From positions 1-64,000 of the forward strand of contig DAIDAJ010000127.1 in assembly GCA_027310665.1 (NCBI GenBank): a stretch of DNA of 64,000 bases, written 5' to 3'. The position numbers and the translations under genes were made by a program. The notes beneath the pieces were generated by a model. It was given only the letters and a program-made list of their open reading frames with translations, did not search any database and was not told where the DNA came from. Below, piece after piece: positions 53,589 to 62,771 of the stretch (within the stretch, counting starts at the first letter, position 1; each line of letters starts with the position of its first letter). The stretch is from Sideroxydans sp. GTDB taxonomy: Bacteria; Pseudomonadota; Gammaproteobacteria; Burkholderiales; Gallionellaceae.

Positions 53589-54521
53589 TCACTTTGGCAA
53601 CATGCGGTTCAGCAGCCAGCGCGCCCACTCGGTCACTTCCGTCGCACTCATGCCCAGAGTGGCCTGTTGCCCGGCCAATTCGTCGCCCGCGGTACCGTGC
53701 AAGTGCACGGCCAGCAGTAGCGCCTCGTCCGTGTTCAATCCTTGCGCGATGAAGGCGGCGATCATGCCGCTCAGCACGTCGCCCATGCCGGCACTGCTCA
53801 TGCCGGGATTGCCGGTCTGGTTGATGTGCAGCCTGCCGTCCTGCGTGGCGCACAGGCTGCCCGCGCCTTTCAGCACCACGCTGCCGTTCAGGCGCCTGGC
53901 GAGTTCGCGCACCGCCGCGGCACGGTCCTTCTGGATGTCTTCCGTGCTGCAACCCAGCAGGTGAGCGGCCTCGCCAGGATGCGGCGTGAATACGGCCGGT
54001 GCCTTGCGGCCGTGCAGCATGCTGCGCAGGTCGGGGCGCTGGGCGATGAGGTTGAGCGCGTCGGCATCCGCTACCAGCGCCACATCCAGCAGCAGCGCGT
54101 CATACAGCAGCTTTTGCGCGGACAGGCTGCGCCCCAGGCCGCAGCCGATCACCAGCACAGAAGGATTGAAACTGCCCTTCACGTTTTCTCCCTCTCCCTT
54201 TGGGGGAAGTTTGGGGTGAGGGATTCCCTTCAGGGCGTCTCCGGCCGGATGCAGCATCAGTTCCGGTACCCGCATGTCCACCAGAGGCATCTTGTCCGCC
54301 AGCAGGCCGACGTGCACGCATCCCGCGCCCATCTTGAGCGCCGCCCGCCCCGCCAGCAATGCCGCGCCGATCATGCCGTCGGCTCCGCCGATCACCGTGA
54401 CGGTACCGAACATGCCTTTGTGGCTGTCCTTGGGACGGGGCTTGAGGAAGGCGGCGACTTGTTTCCGGGTGATGGTGGCGGGGCGGGCTGTGGGCATAAG
54501 TAGACTTTCAGGTTTCGTCAT
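53589..54521 (-). CDS. nnrD: ADP-dependent NAD(P)H-hydrate dehydratase
   Basis: 310 aa ribokinase-fold repair enzyme that restores NADH and NADPH from their hydrates using ADP. Family motifs are GTVTVIGGADGMIGAALLAGRAAL, FTPHPGEAAHLLG, VVLKGAGSL and NPGMSSAGMGDVLSG. The epimerase domain of bifunctional NnrD is absent. About 20 residues near 98-118 (containing IPHPKLPPKGEG) have no counterpart in the family and come from a palindromic DNA insertion that keeps the frame. Confidence 0.92.
   Translation of the reverse strand: MTKPESLLMPTARPATITRKQVAAFLKPRPKDSHKGMFGTVTVIGGADGMIGAALLAGRAALKMGAGCVHVGLLADKMPLVDMRVPELMLHPAGDALKGIPHPKLPPKGEGENVKGSFNPSVLVIGCGLGRSLSAQKLLYDALLLDVALVADADALNLIAQRPDLRSMLHGRKAPAVFTPHPGEAAHLLGCSTEDIQKDRAAAVRELARRLNGSVVLKGAGSLCATQDGRLHINQTGNPGMSSAGMGDVLSGMIAAFIAQGLNTDEALLLAVHLHGTAGDELAGQQATLGMSATEVTEWARWLLNRMLPK
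54189..54223. repeat. In-frame palindromic insertion inside nnrD
   Basis: The core starts TCCCTCTCCCTTTGGGGGAA and ends GGGGTGAGGGA, with complementary ends TCCCTC/GAGGGA. This is the composition of a widespread interspersed intergenic element whose translation reads PHPKLPPKGEG. Here it sits inside a coding sequence without breaking the frame. Confidence 0.6.
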
Positions 54522-54566
54522 GCGGGTTTGGCGTCACTGACGACTTAGGTTAAGCGGATGCGCATA

Positions 54567-54572
54567 GTATAA
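54567..54572 (+). promoter_or_regulatory. Candidate -10 element of purL
   Basis: A perfect TATAAT 33 bp before the purL ATG in the 84-bp divergent gap with nnrD. The -35 region (TTAGGT at 17-bp spacing) is poor. Confidence 0.4.
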
Positions 54573-54605
54573 TCCGGCCTCGTTATTTCATCGCGCTATC
54601 TCGCT

Positions 54606-57600
54606 ATGTTCCGCACCTCGATAGGTAAAGCTGCCCTCTCTTCCTTCCGTCTCGACAAACTGCGCGCCGCGCTGGATGCCACGAAATCCGGCGTCACCCT
54701 CGAGGACACCCGCCACTGCTATTTCGCCGAACTGTCCGCCGAGCTGTCGCCGGCCGAAGCAGGCCTGCTGGACCGACTGCTCGGGCTAGACAAGGGCGCA
54801 GGCGCGCCGCAGACCGAAGGCAAGGTGCAGACCCTGCTGGTCATTCCGCGCCTCGGCACCATCTCGCCCTGGTCGTCCAAGGCTACCGACATCGCGCGTC
54901 ACTGTGCGCTGCCGCAGGTGACGCGCATCGAGCGTGGCGTGTTGTATTACCTCAAGACCAGGAGCGGCAAGCCTCTGAGCGAGTCGGAAAAGCAGGTCGT
55001 TCTGCCGCTGCTGCACGATCGCATGACCGAATCGGTGGTCAGCGACATCGCGGGCCCGTTGACTGAGCTCAAGACAGGCATCGAAGAGAGGATATTCAAG
55101 CACGGTACGCCGCAGCCGCTGTCCACGGTGGACATCCGCGAAGGCGGCAAGGCCGCACTGGAAGCCGCCAACCGCACGCTGGGCCTGGCGCTCTCCGCGG
55201 ACGAGATCGACTATCTGGTGGAGAACTTCACGAGGCTGGAGCGTAACCCCACCGACGTCGAGCTGATGATGTTCGCGCAGGCCAACTCCGAGCATTGCCG
55301 CCACAAGATATTCAACGCCGACTGGATCATCGACGACCAACAGCAGACCATTTCCCTGTTCGGCATGATCCGCAACACGCACAAGTTGCATCCCGAAGGC
55401 ACCGTGGTCGCCTATTCCGACAATTCCTCCGTCATCGAAGGCGCGGAGATCGAGCGTTTCTATCCGCGCAGGGACGGCAGCTACGCGTTCAGCCGCGAAC
55501 TCACGCACACCCTGATGAAGGTCGAGACGCACAACCACCCGACGGCCATCGCACCGTTCGCGGGAGCGGCGACCGGCTCCGGCGGCGAGATCCGCGACGA
55601 AGGCGCGACCGGTACCGGTTCCAAGCCCAAGGCCGGTCTGACCGGGTTCTCGGTTTCCAACCTCAATATTCCGGGGTTCATACAGCCGTGGGAAATATTT
55701 GAGAAGGGGGAAGAGGGAAGGGATAAGGGTAAAACCGCCGCTTCGCTGCTGAATTCACCCTTGAGCGCCGAAGGCGCGCTCCCTTCTCCCTTAAACCCTG
55801 CCCAGACGTACGGCAAGCCGGGACGCATCGCATCACCGCTTCAGATCATGATTGACGGCCCCCTCGGCGGCGCCGCGTTTAACAACGAAGTCGGCCGCCC
55901 CAACCTGGCGGGCTACTTCCGCACCTTCGAAGAGGAGGTCAACGGAGAAGTGCGCGGCTACCACAAGCCCATCATGCTGGCGGGCGGGGTCGGCAACATC
56001 AAGGCCGAGCACACCCACAAGCACGAATTGCCGAATGGCGCGGTACTGATCCAGCTCGGCGGTCCCGGCATGCTGATCGGCCTCGGAGGCGGCGCGGCAT
56101 CCAGCATGGATACCGGCGCCAATGCCGAGAACCTCGATTTCGATTCGGTTCAGCGCGGCAACCCAGAGATGCAGCGCCGTGCGCAGGAAGTCATCGACCG
56201 CTGTTGGCAGATGGGCGACGACAACCCCATTCTCTCCATCCATGACGTCGGTGCTGGCGGTATCTCCAATGCTCTGCCGGAACTGGTGCATGGCGGCGGC
56301 AAAGGCGCGAAGTTCGAATTGCGCTCGGTGCCTTCTGAGGAGCGCGGCATGTCGCCGATGCAGATATGGAGCAACGAGGCGCAGGAGCGCTACGTGCTGG
56401 CGATCCCGGTGGAGCGCGTGCTGGAATTCCAGGCATTGTGCGAACGCGAGCGGTGTCCTTTCGCGGTGCTGGGCACGGCCATCCGCGAAGACCAGCTCGT
56501 GGTGCATGACGAAGAGTTCGGCAACAACGCGGTGGATATGCCGCTCTCCGTGCTGCTTGGCAAGCCGCCGAAGATGACGCGCAAAGTACAGCGCGAACAG
56601 GTGAAACTGCCAAAATTCGATACCGGCAACATCGTGCTGAAAGATGCCATCGAGCGCGTGCTGCGCCTGCCCAGCGTGGCCGACAAGACTTTCCTCATCA
56701 GCATCGGTGACCGCACCGTGGGCGGCATGACCGCGCGCGACCAGATGGTCGGCCCGTGGCAAGTGCCGGTGGCGGATGTCGCCGTCACACTGATGGGCTT
56801 CAATACCTGCCTGGCCGAAGCCTTCGCGCTCGGCGAACGCACCCCCATCGCCGTACTCAACGCCCCGGCCTCGGGCCGCATGGCCATCGGCGAGGCGATC
56901 ACCAACATCGCCGCCGCACAGATCGACAAGATCGGCGACATCAAACTCTCCGCGAACTGGATGGCCGCCGCCGGACATCACGGCGAAGACGCCGCGCTGT
57001 TCGACACCGTCAAGGCTGTGGGCATGGAGTTGTGCCCGCACCTGGGCATCAGCATCCCGGTGGGCAAAGACTCCATGTCGATGAAGACTGCCTGGAAAGA
57101 GGGCGAGCAGAGCAAGGCTGTCACCGCGCCGCTGTCGCTCATCGTTACTGCGTTTGCGCCATGCAGCGATGCGCGCAAGACGCTCACCCCGCAACTCGTG
57201 GCCGACACCGACACCGTCGTGCTGCTGTTCGATCTGGGCGGCGGCAAGAACCGCCTCGGCGGCTCCGCGCTGGCGCAGGTGTACAAGCAAGTCGGCGATG
57301 TGGCGCCGGACGTGGATAGCGCCAAAAAGCTCAAGGCTTTTTTCAACCTCATTCAGCGCTTCAACCGCGAAGGCAGGCTGCTGGCCTACCATGATCGTTC
57401 CGACGGCGGCATGCTGGCAGCCCTGTGCGAGATGAGCTTTGCTTCGCACATCGGCCTGGATATCCGCCTGGACGAATGCAAGGGCGACGACCTCGGCATC
57501 CTGTTCAATGAAGAGCTCGGCGCGCTGGTGCAGGTGCGCCGCGCCGACCTGGCCGACATTTTCGTGCAGTGCGACGACGCGGGCCTTTCCAGCGTGCACG

Positions 57601-58649
57601 AAGTGGCGCGCCTCAACACCAGCGGCACGATCAATATCACGCGCGGCAAGACGCAGTTGTACGGCGAGAACGCGATCACGCTGCGCCGCATCTGGTCCGA
57701 GACAACGTACCAGCTTCAGAAACTGCGCGACAACCCGGCCTGCGCGCAACAGGAATACGACCGCACGCTGGATGCGAAAGACCCGGGCCTGAATGTGAAG
57801 CTGACCTACGATCCGAATGAGGACCCCGCTGCCGCACTCGGCACTCGGCACTCGGCTCTCGGTACCGTTCTTTCCCGTCCCAAAATGGCCATCCTGCGCG
57901 AGCAGGGCGTGAACGGCCACGTCGAGATGGCCGCCGCATTCGACCGCGCCGGTTTCACCGCCGTGGATGTGCATATGAGCGACATCATCAGCGGCCGCGT
58001 GACGCTGGCCGATTTCAAGGGCGTGGTGGCCTGCGGCGGTTTCTCCTACGGCGACGTGCTGGGCGCCGGTGAGGGCTGGGCGAAATCCATCCTGTTCAAC
58101 CCGAGGGCGCGCGACGAGTTCGAGGGATTCTTCAAAAGAAACGATACGTTCGCCGTGGGCGTGTGCAACGGCTGCCAGATGATGAGCAACCTGCACGAGA
58201 TCATCCCCGGCGCCGAGAACTGGGCGCACTTCGCGCGCAACCAGTCGGAACAGTTCGAGGCGCGCTTCGTGATGGTGGAAGTGCAGCAGACGCCGTCCAT
58301 CCTGTTCGACGGCATGGCCGGCAGCCGCATGCCCATCGTCGTGGCACACGGCGAGGGCTATGCAGACTTCGGCAACACCAAGCGCCTGCATGACGCACAA
58401 CCGCTGGTCACGCTGCGCTATGTCGATCACTACGGCAAACCGACGACGACCTATCCGCTCAACCCCAACGGCTCGCCGCAAGGCATCACCGGACTTACCA
58501 CGCCGGACGGGCGCTTCAGCATCATGATGCCGCACCCGGAGCGCGTGTTCCGTGCCGTGCAGAATTCCTGGTATCCGAAGGAGTGGCAGGAGAATGGGGC
58601 ATGGCTGCGCATGTTCCAGAATGCGAGGAAGTGGGTGGCGCAGAGTTGA
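54606..58649 (+). CDS. purL: Phosphoribosylformylglycinamidine synthase
   Basis: 1,347 aa single-chain FGAM synthase of purine synthesis, using ATP and glutamine. Substrate-channel and AIRS-like domains ([44 protein letters not shown]) precede a C-terminal glutaminase with the nucleophile in CNGCQMM and a histidine in [10 protein letters not shown]. It is about 50 residues longer than E. coli PurL because of two in-frame insertions: residues ~364-401 and the heptamer region near 1077. The extreme C-terminus is duplicated in the next gene. Confidence 0.95.
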   Translation: MFRTSIGKAALSSFRLDKLRAALDATKSGVTLEDTRHCYFAELSAELSPAEAGLLDRLLGLDKGAGAPQTEGKVQTLLVIPRLGTISPWSSKATDIARHCALPQVTRIERGVLYYLKTRSGKPLSESEKQVVLPLLHDRMTESVVSDIAGPLTELKTGIEERIFKHGTPQPLSTVDIREGGKAALEAANRTLGLALSADEIDYLVENFTRLERNPTDVELMMFAQANSEHCRHKIFNADWIIDDQQQTISLFGMIRNTHKLHPEGTVVAYSDNSSVIEGAEIERFYPRRDGSYAFSRELTHTLMKVETHNHPTAIAPFAGAATGSGGEIRDEGATGTGSKPKAGLTGFSVSNLNIPGFIQPWEIFEKGEEGRDKGKTAASLLNSPLSAEGALPSPLNPAQTYGKPGRIASPLQIMIDGPLGGAAFNNEVGRPNLAGYFRTFEEEVNGEVRGYHKPIMLAGGVGNIKAEHTHKHELPNGAVLIQLGGPGMLIGLGGGAASSMDTGANAENLDFDSVQRGNPEMQRRAQEVIDRCWQMGDDNPILSIHDVGAGGISNALPELVHGGGKGAKFELRSVPSEERGMSPMQIWSNEAQERYVLAIPVERVLEFQALCERERCPFAVLGTAIREDQLVVHDEEFGNNAVDMPLSVLLGKPPKMTRKVQREQVKLPKFDTGNIVLKDAIERVLRLPSVADKTFLISIGDRTVGGMTARDQMVGPWQVPVADVAVTLMGFNTCLAEAFALGERTPIAVLNAPASGRMAIGEAITNIAAAQIDKIGDIKLSANWMAAAGHHGEDAALFDTVKAVGMELCPHLGISIPVGKDSMSMKTAWKEGEQSKAVTAPLSLIVTAFAPCSDARKTLTPQLVADTDTVVLLFDLGGGKNRLGGSALAQVYKQVGDVAPDVDSAKKLKAFFNLIQRFNREGRLLAYHDRSDGGMLAALCEMSFASHIGLDIRLDECKGDDLGILFNEELGALVQVRRADLADIFVQCDDAGLSSVHEVARLNTSGTINITRGKTQLYGENAITLRRIWSETTYQLQKLRDNPACAQQEYDRTLDAKDPGLNVKLTYDPNEDPAAALGTRHSALGTVLSRPKMAILREQGVNGHVEMAAAFDRAGFTAVDVHMSDIISGRVTLADFKGVVACGGFSYGDVLGAGEGWAKSILFNPRARDEFEGFFKRNDTFAVGVCNGCQMMSNLHEIIPGAENWAHFARNQSEQFEARFVMVEVQQTPSILFDGMAGSRMPIVVAHGEGYADFGNTKRLHDAQPLVTLRYVDHYGKPTTTYPLNPNGSPQGITGLTTPDGRFSIMMPHPERVFRAVQNSWYPKEWQENGAWLRMFQNARKWVAQS
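55700..55795. repeat. In-frame structured insertion in purL (first)
   Basis: The inserted DNA has complementary purine- and pyrimidine-rich ends (GAGAAGGGGGAAGAGGGA and CTCCCTTCTCCCTT), an inner pair AAGGGT/ACCCTT and a small hairpin GCGCC-GAA-GGCGC. It encodes about 38 residues between PWE and YGKPGR, which are nearly adjacent in other PurL proteins. Confidence 0.65.
57834..57861. repeat. Heptanucleotide tandem repeat in purL (second insertion)
   Basis: GCACTCG occurs three times, followed by a one-mismatch fourth copy GCTCTCG. It encodes part of [11 protein letters not shown], a short stretch without counterpart in typical PurL. Because the unit is 7 bp, loss or gain of one copy would shift the frame ahead of the glutaminase domain. 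Confidence 0.65.
58590..58640 (+). repeat. purL 3'-end direct repeat, copy 1
   Basis: The last codons of purL ([17 protein letters not shown]). Matches copy 2 at 59035-59085 at 41 of 51 positions, including 19 identical bases (GCATGGCTGCGCATGTTCC). Confidence 0.8.
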
Positions 58650-58673
58650 CATACCCATATTGGGTAGTAAGAT
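58646..58673 (+). promoter_or_regulatory. Promoter of the winged-helix gene overlapping the purL stop
   Basis: TTGACA (58646-58651) includes the purL TGA. TAAGAT (58668-58673) follows at 16-bp spacing. Transcription would begin at about 58680-58681, at the ATG of the next gene, predicting a leaderless or near-leaderless mRNA. Confidence 0.6.
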
Positions 58674-58688
58674 GCCCGCTATGGGCAT
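58652..58688. promoter_or_regulatory. Tandem palindromic operators in the winged-helix promoter
   Basis: TACCCATATTGGGTA (58652-58666) lies between the -35 and -10 elements. ATGCCCGCTATGGGCAT (58672-58688) covers the start. Their centres are 21 bp apart, two helical turns, so two dimers could bind the same face and repress transcription. Confidence 0.6.
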
Positions 58689-59088
58689 GAAAGCCAAAAC
58701 CTCCGCTGTGGTTCGGCACGTCAGTTTATCCGCTGCGTTGTTTTCCACTACGCAGCAACGCGTGCTGGGATTATTGTTTGGGCAACCGGAGCGCAGTTTT
58801 TTTGCCACCGAACTGATAGGGTTGTCCGGCGGTGGTTCCGGTGCGGTGCAGCGCGAGTTGAAGCGCCTGGACGAAAGCGGCCTGGTGACAGTCAGGCGCG
58901 TGGGAAACCAGAAGCACTACCAAGCGAACCCTCAATCGCCGATTTTTGCCGAACTTTGCGGCATCGTGCATAAGACACTGGGACTGGCCGAGCCGCTGCC
59001 TGCCCACATCCCCCCCACCGAAAAGGTCCGACACGAGAACAGCGCATGGCTGCGCATGTTCCGGAATGCAAAGAAATTGGTGGGATGA
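58681..59088 (+). CDS. Winged-helix regulator with PurL-derived C-terminal tail
   Basis: 135 aa. Residues ~8-105 are an ArsR/MarR-like winged helix (TTQQRVLGLLFGQPERSFFATEL, GSGAVQRELKRLDESGLVTVRRVGNQKHYQAN). It is the type normally fused to a nucleotidyltransferase domain. Here that domain is missing, and after HIPPTEKVRH the protein ends ENSAWLRMFRNAKKLVG, which is the C-terminus of PurL. ATG 58681 is chosen because the predicted transcript starts there; ATG 58672 and 58687 are alternatives. Probably autoregulated through the two palindromes. Confidence 0.75.
   Translation: MGMKAKTSAVVRHVSLSAALFSTTQQRVLGLLFGQPERSFFATELIGLSGGGSGAVQRELKRLDESGLVTVRRVGNQKHYQANPQSPIFAELCGIVHKTLGLAEPLPAHIPPTEKVRHENSAWLRMFRNAKKLVG
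59035..59085 (+). repeat. purL 3'-end direct repeat, copy 2
   Basis: Forms the last 17 codons of the winged-helix gene, in the same reading frame as in purL. It is arguably closer to the general PurL consensus ending (RNARK-type) than copy 1, so it may be the older native end. Confidence 0.8.
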
Positions 59089-59106
59089 ACGTTTCCCGAA
59101 CCCGAA

Positions 59107-59515
59107 TCATGCAGAGGGCTGCATGATCTCGACGAGCGCTGTGCGCAGGACTTCTGCCTTTACCGGTTTGTAAAGCAAGGGCAAGTTGGCCTCCTGAGCT
59201 GCCACATAGGTTTCCCTGGTCGTGTCGCCGGTGATCAGGAGAGCGGGGAGGTTGGCGCTATAGCGTTGCCGCAATGCGGCAATCGCATCAATGCCGTTGC
59301 TCGAATCGCTCAATCCAAAATCCGAAATGATCGCCGTCACGGGCTCCCGGTCGTGCTCCAGCATGCCCATGATCGCGTCTGTTGAATTGGCTGCGATGAC
59401 ATCGCAGCCCCAGCTTTGCAGAATGCTCTGCATGCCGACGCGGATGTCTTCTTCATTCTCTATGATGGCGATGCGTTGGCCGCGAGTATTGAATTCGGCC
59501 TGACCGCTTTCGGCC
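59107..59515 (-). pseudogene. Receiver-domain remnant of a split hybrid histidine kinase
   Basis: Encodes a receiver domain (IAIIENEEDIRVGM, phosphorylation Asp in AIISDFGLSD, lysine in LYKPVKAE). The track ORF (to 59553, TTG start) takes its first 13 residues from the IS end. Without the IS the frame joins the kinase at 61216-62570 exactly (PFRA then ESGQAEF). It has no visible start of its own outside the IS, so it is called the detached 3' part of the kinase gene, though it may still be expressed from the IS. Confidence 0.8.
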
Positions 59516-61211
59516 GAGGTTGTGTGAAAACCCAATTTCACCGCTTCCGCCAAACCATCTTTTCTTTGCCGAGCAGTTTATTCATATGACCCCGCTTTGC
59601 GCTGTAAAACTCGAACTGAGCATTCTGGGCGCCGCCTAGGGGACCCATGGGCCGTTAATAAAGCGCACAACCGCTCACGCGGCAATGACCCGCATCATTT
59701 TCAGCATTTCTGAAATGCCCAAAATATTCATGACACGCCTCAGGTTGTATGCAAGGACGTGCAAGCTCATTTCCGTGCTGACGTGCTCAAGCGTTTTCAT
59801 CAAGAAGTGCGCGGAACCCATCCGGAATTTTAGTGTTCCGAAGACATGCTCCACGGTGCACCGCCGTTGCTTCATTTTTTCCGGATTGTTGTCCAGGCGA
59901 TTTTGCATGGCATCCAGTACATCCTCATGCTCCCAGCGCCTTACACGCCGCTCTTTGCCGGTCGTACACAGCTCTTTGCGCGTGCATCTTTGGCAGCCTG
60001 CGGTGGTCCAGTAAGCGTTGAGTTTCATGCCATCTTCTATCGAGAAACCGTGATAGGTCAGTCGTTCTCCTGCCGGGCATTGATACTCGTTATCTTGCGC
60101 GATATAGATGAAATCACGTTTGTCATATCGCCCCAGAGCCCTGTTGTTGGATGTCATGGTTCTCGGCACAAAAGCAGTAATACCAGCCTGCTCGCACGCC
60201 AATATTTCCGGGCCCTTGTAGTACCCTCTGTCCGCAATGACTTCCAACGCCTCGCAGCCGAGTGCTTCCCGTGATTTCAATGCCATGTTGGAAAGCTGCG
60301 TACGGTCATGTCCAACATTGGTAACTTCATGCGCAACGATCAAGTGGTTCTGAGTATCAACTGCCGCTTGTACATTGTAGCCAACCATGCCAGTACCACG
60401 TCCGCTGGTTGCCATTGAGCGTGCGTCTGGATCGGTCAGGGATAATTGCTTATCCGGTTGCTGCTGCAAGAGAACCTCGGTTTCTTTGAGGCATTGCATG
60501 TGATCTTTGAGTTTTGCCAGCTTCTCCTTCAGTCGCTCCGCTGTCGCTTCGGTCTCGGTTGCCTGCGCTCTGTCTGCACTGTCCAGCGCATTCATGTAGC
60601 GCTCGATACTTTCATCGATCTGCTTCATCCGTTGTTCAAGTTTGTGCGGTGTAAAATTCTTGTCACGGTTGTTGACCGCTTTGAACTTGCTGCCATCAAC
60701 GGCAACGATGGCTTGGGTGAATAGGTTGAGTTGACGACACATTGAAACAAAGCGCCGACAAACATTACGAATGCCTTTGCCGTTGTCGCGGCGAAAGTCG
60801 GCGATAGTCTTGAAATCCGGCTTAAGACGTTCAGTGAGCCACATCAGTTCGACGTTTCGTTCCGCTTCACGTTCCAAGCGTCGGCTCGATTGAATGCGAT
60901 TCAGGTAGCCGTATATGTATATCTTCAAGAGCGTGGATGGATGATAGCCAGGCCGTCCGGTTACCGCTGGTGACATGCCCGAAAAACCAAGCTCGATCAG
61001 GTTCAGTTCATCGACAAATGCATCAACCACTCTGACCGGGTTGTCTTCGCCGATGTAATCATCGAGGCACTCCGGTAGCAAAGTAACTTGATTCCGCCCC
61101 TCGCCCTGAATGTATCGCTTCATCTGCTCGCCTCCGCCAATGTTCGTACATCAGCATTAACGCGCGATAGGAATTTTTCGTGCACAGGATGAGGTGTTTT
61201 CACACAACCTC
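59516..61211. mobile_element. IS1182-family insertion sequence, complete
   Basis: 1,696 bp. The ends are perfect 16-bp terminal inverted repeats, GAGGTTGTGTGAAAAC at 59516-59531 and its complement at 61196-61211. A 4-bp palindromic target duplication GGCC flanks it (59512-59515 and 61212-61215). It holds one intact transposase gene on the minus strand. Identical ends and an intact gene suggest a recent insertion. Confidence 0.88.
59675..61123 (-). CDS. IS1182-family transposase
   Basis: 482 aa, full length. The N-terminal DUF772-type region (LNLIELGFSGMSPAVTGRPGYHPSTLLKIYIYGYLNRIQSSRRLE) is typical of the family. Candidate DDE residues lie in VAVDGSKFKAVN, VIADRGYYKG and EHVFGTLKFRMG. No frameshift or stop is present, so it is potentially active. 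It is the only transposase in the window. Confidence 0.93.
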   Translation of the reverse strand: MKRYIQGEGRNQVTLLPECLDDYIGEDNPVRVVDAFVDELNLIELGFSGMSPAVTGRPGYHPSTLLKIYIYGYLNRIQSSRRLEREAERNVELMWLTERLKPDFKTIADFRRDNGKGIRNVCRRFVSMCRQLNLFTQAIVAVDGSKFKAVNNRDKNFTPHKLEQRMKQIDESIERYMNALDSADRAQATETEATAERLKEKLAKLKDHMQCLKETEVLLQQQPDKQLSLTDPDARSMATSGRGTGMVGYNVQAAVDTQNHLIVAHEVTNVGHDRTQLSNMALKSREALGCEALEVIADRGYYKGPEILACEQAGITAFVPRTMTSNNRALGRYDKRDFIYIAQDNEYQCPAGERLTYHGFSIEDGMKLNAYWTTAGCQRCTRKELCTTGKERRVRRWEHEDVLDAMQNRLDNNPEKMKQRRCTVEHVFGTLKFRMGSAHFLMKTLEHVSTEMSLHVLAYNLRRVMNILGISEMLKMMRVIAA

Positions 61212-62570
61212 GGCCCTGAACGGCAGTGTGCCTTCATTCATGAAATCCTGCGCCATCGGTACGGTGACGGCAAAACAGGAGCCGTTGCCGGGCCAGGACC
61301 GCAAGCTGATTCCATGTCCGAGCAGTTGTACGGTACGTTTGACGATCGCCAGCCCCAGCCCCAGTCCCTTTTGCCGGTCGCGTTCCTTGTTTCCGATCTG
61401 GTAGAACTCCCTGAAGATGGCCTCGTGCTGATGGGACGGGATGCCGATACCGGTATCGTGCACTTCAATCGACAGGATGTCGCGCTTGTGGCGGCACCCC
61501 ACCACGATTCGTCCGGAATCGGTATAGCGCAGTGCATTCGAAATCAGGTTGCGCAGGATCTGTCCCAGCAACACGGGATCGCTGTCGATCAGCGCCGAAC
61601 TGAACACGAAGGACAATTGAATGCCCTTGTTCTGTGCGACCGGCAAAAACTCGTTCTCCAGTTCCTTGAACAGTAGCTGCACGGCAAAAGTACAACGATT
61701 CGGCTTGACGATGCTGGCATCCAGCTTCGAGATATCCAGCAAGGTCATCAGCAGTCCGCTCAGGGAGTTTGCCGCCTGGTGCGCGCGCAGCACCATGCTC
61801 TGGCTCTGGCTGGACAACTGTCTGTCTGCGCCCAGCAAGTCGAGGAACAGTACCAGCGCGGACAGGGGCTGGCGCAGGTCATGGCTGGCGGAAGCCAGGA
61901 AGCGCGTCTTGTCCCTGCTGGCCTGTTCCACGAGGTCGCGCTGCTGTATCAACTCCTTGACCAGCAACTCATTCTGCAGACGCAGTTCCACCGCATGGGC
62001 AAAGATATGGTTTCTTTTGAAGCTCAGCCACAGCGTCATCGGGAGAAAGATCAGCAACAGGACAAAAAGGATCGTGTGCAGCCGGTCCCCCACCGTTGCC
62101 AGCCAGATGATCTGCGGAACGAGCGTGGCAATTGTAAACATGCGCGATGGCCAGACGTAGGAGAAGCCTTCCGAGACTGAAGACGCCGAAGAGACCGCGC
62201 TGACGGCCACGATGAGCAACTGATATTCGGGAGGCAGGGATGGCAACATCAAGGTAAAGCCTATCCCCCAGCCCAGTCCTGCCAGGGCTGAATACCAGGT
62301 TTGAAGTTTCCCCCATTGATCGGCGCTCCTGAGTTCGGGTGCGCGGTGATAGCGGCGGATGTAATAGCTGCGCATGATGGTCGCCAGATAGACCATCGCC
62401 AGCGGTGGCGCATATTTCCAGGGAGACACGAATTGGTAGACCGCGATCACGACCAGTGAGAAGACCACTGCACCAGCCAGATTCTGGATATCGGATTCAG
62501 CGTAAAAGGCCATGACCTGCTCGGCCCTGATCGCATCGATTTTTGATTCCTGCAGAAAATGTTCACTCAT
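61200..62570 (-). CDS. Membrane sensor histidine kinase, truncated at its receiver by the IS
   Basis: 456 aa. About six N-terminal helices precede a HisKA domain with the phospho-acceptor in SASHDLRQPL. A HATPase follows (NLISNALRYT, HDTGIGIP, GLGLGLAIVKR). The natural gene continued into the receiver now at 59107-59515; the last codons (EVV and the TGA) belong to the IS end. The kinase core is intact and may still work, but phosphotransfer to its own receiver is lost unless the two parts interact as separate proteins. Confidence 0.88.
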   Translation of the reverse strand: MSEHFLQESKIDAIRAEQVMAFYAESDIQNLAGAVVFSLVVIAVYQFVSPWKYAPPLAMVYLATIMRSYYIRRYHRAPELRSADQWGKLQTWYSALAGLGWGIGFTLMLPSLPPEYQLLIVAVSAVSSASSVSEGFSYVWPSRMFTIATLVPQIIWLATVGDRLHTILFVLLLIFLPMTLWLSFKRNHIFAHAVELRLQNELLVKELIQQRDLVEQASRDKTRFLASASHDLRQPLSALVLFLDLLGADRQLSSQSQSMVLRAHQAANSLSGLLMTLLDISKLDASIVKPNRCTFAVQLLFKELENEFLPVAQNKGIQLSFVFSSALIDSDPVLLGQILRNLISNALRYTDSGRIVVGCRHKRDILSIEVHDTGIGIPSHQHEAIFREFYQIGNKERDRQKGLGLGLAIVKRTVQLLGHGISLRSWPGNGSCFAVTVPMAQDFMNEGTLPFRAEVV

Positions 62571-62771
62571 GAAGTCTATGCCCCGCCAGGGTAGGGATCG
62601 TTATCGAACAGCTTCTGCCCACAGTCCCCTGATATTGGGGGCTGGGATGCAGGCCTGTCAAACAGATGCCGCAGGAAATGTCCGTTCAATCCCGCTGAGG
62701 ATATGTCGCGCGGGCAGATGATCGGGCGACCCTCCGCTCGCCTGATTATCTTGAAGCCTTCTGTTGCCGGC

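Noticed and set aside
55833-58808. 991-residue ORF antisense to purL
   Set aside because: Mirror of a G+C-rich coding strand; no ribosome-binding site, no recognisable domain, while purL on the other strand is unmistakable.
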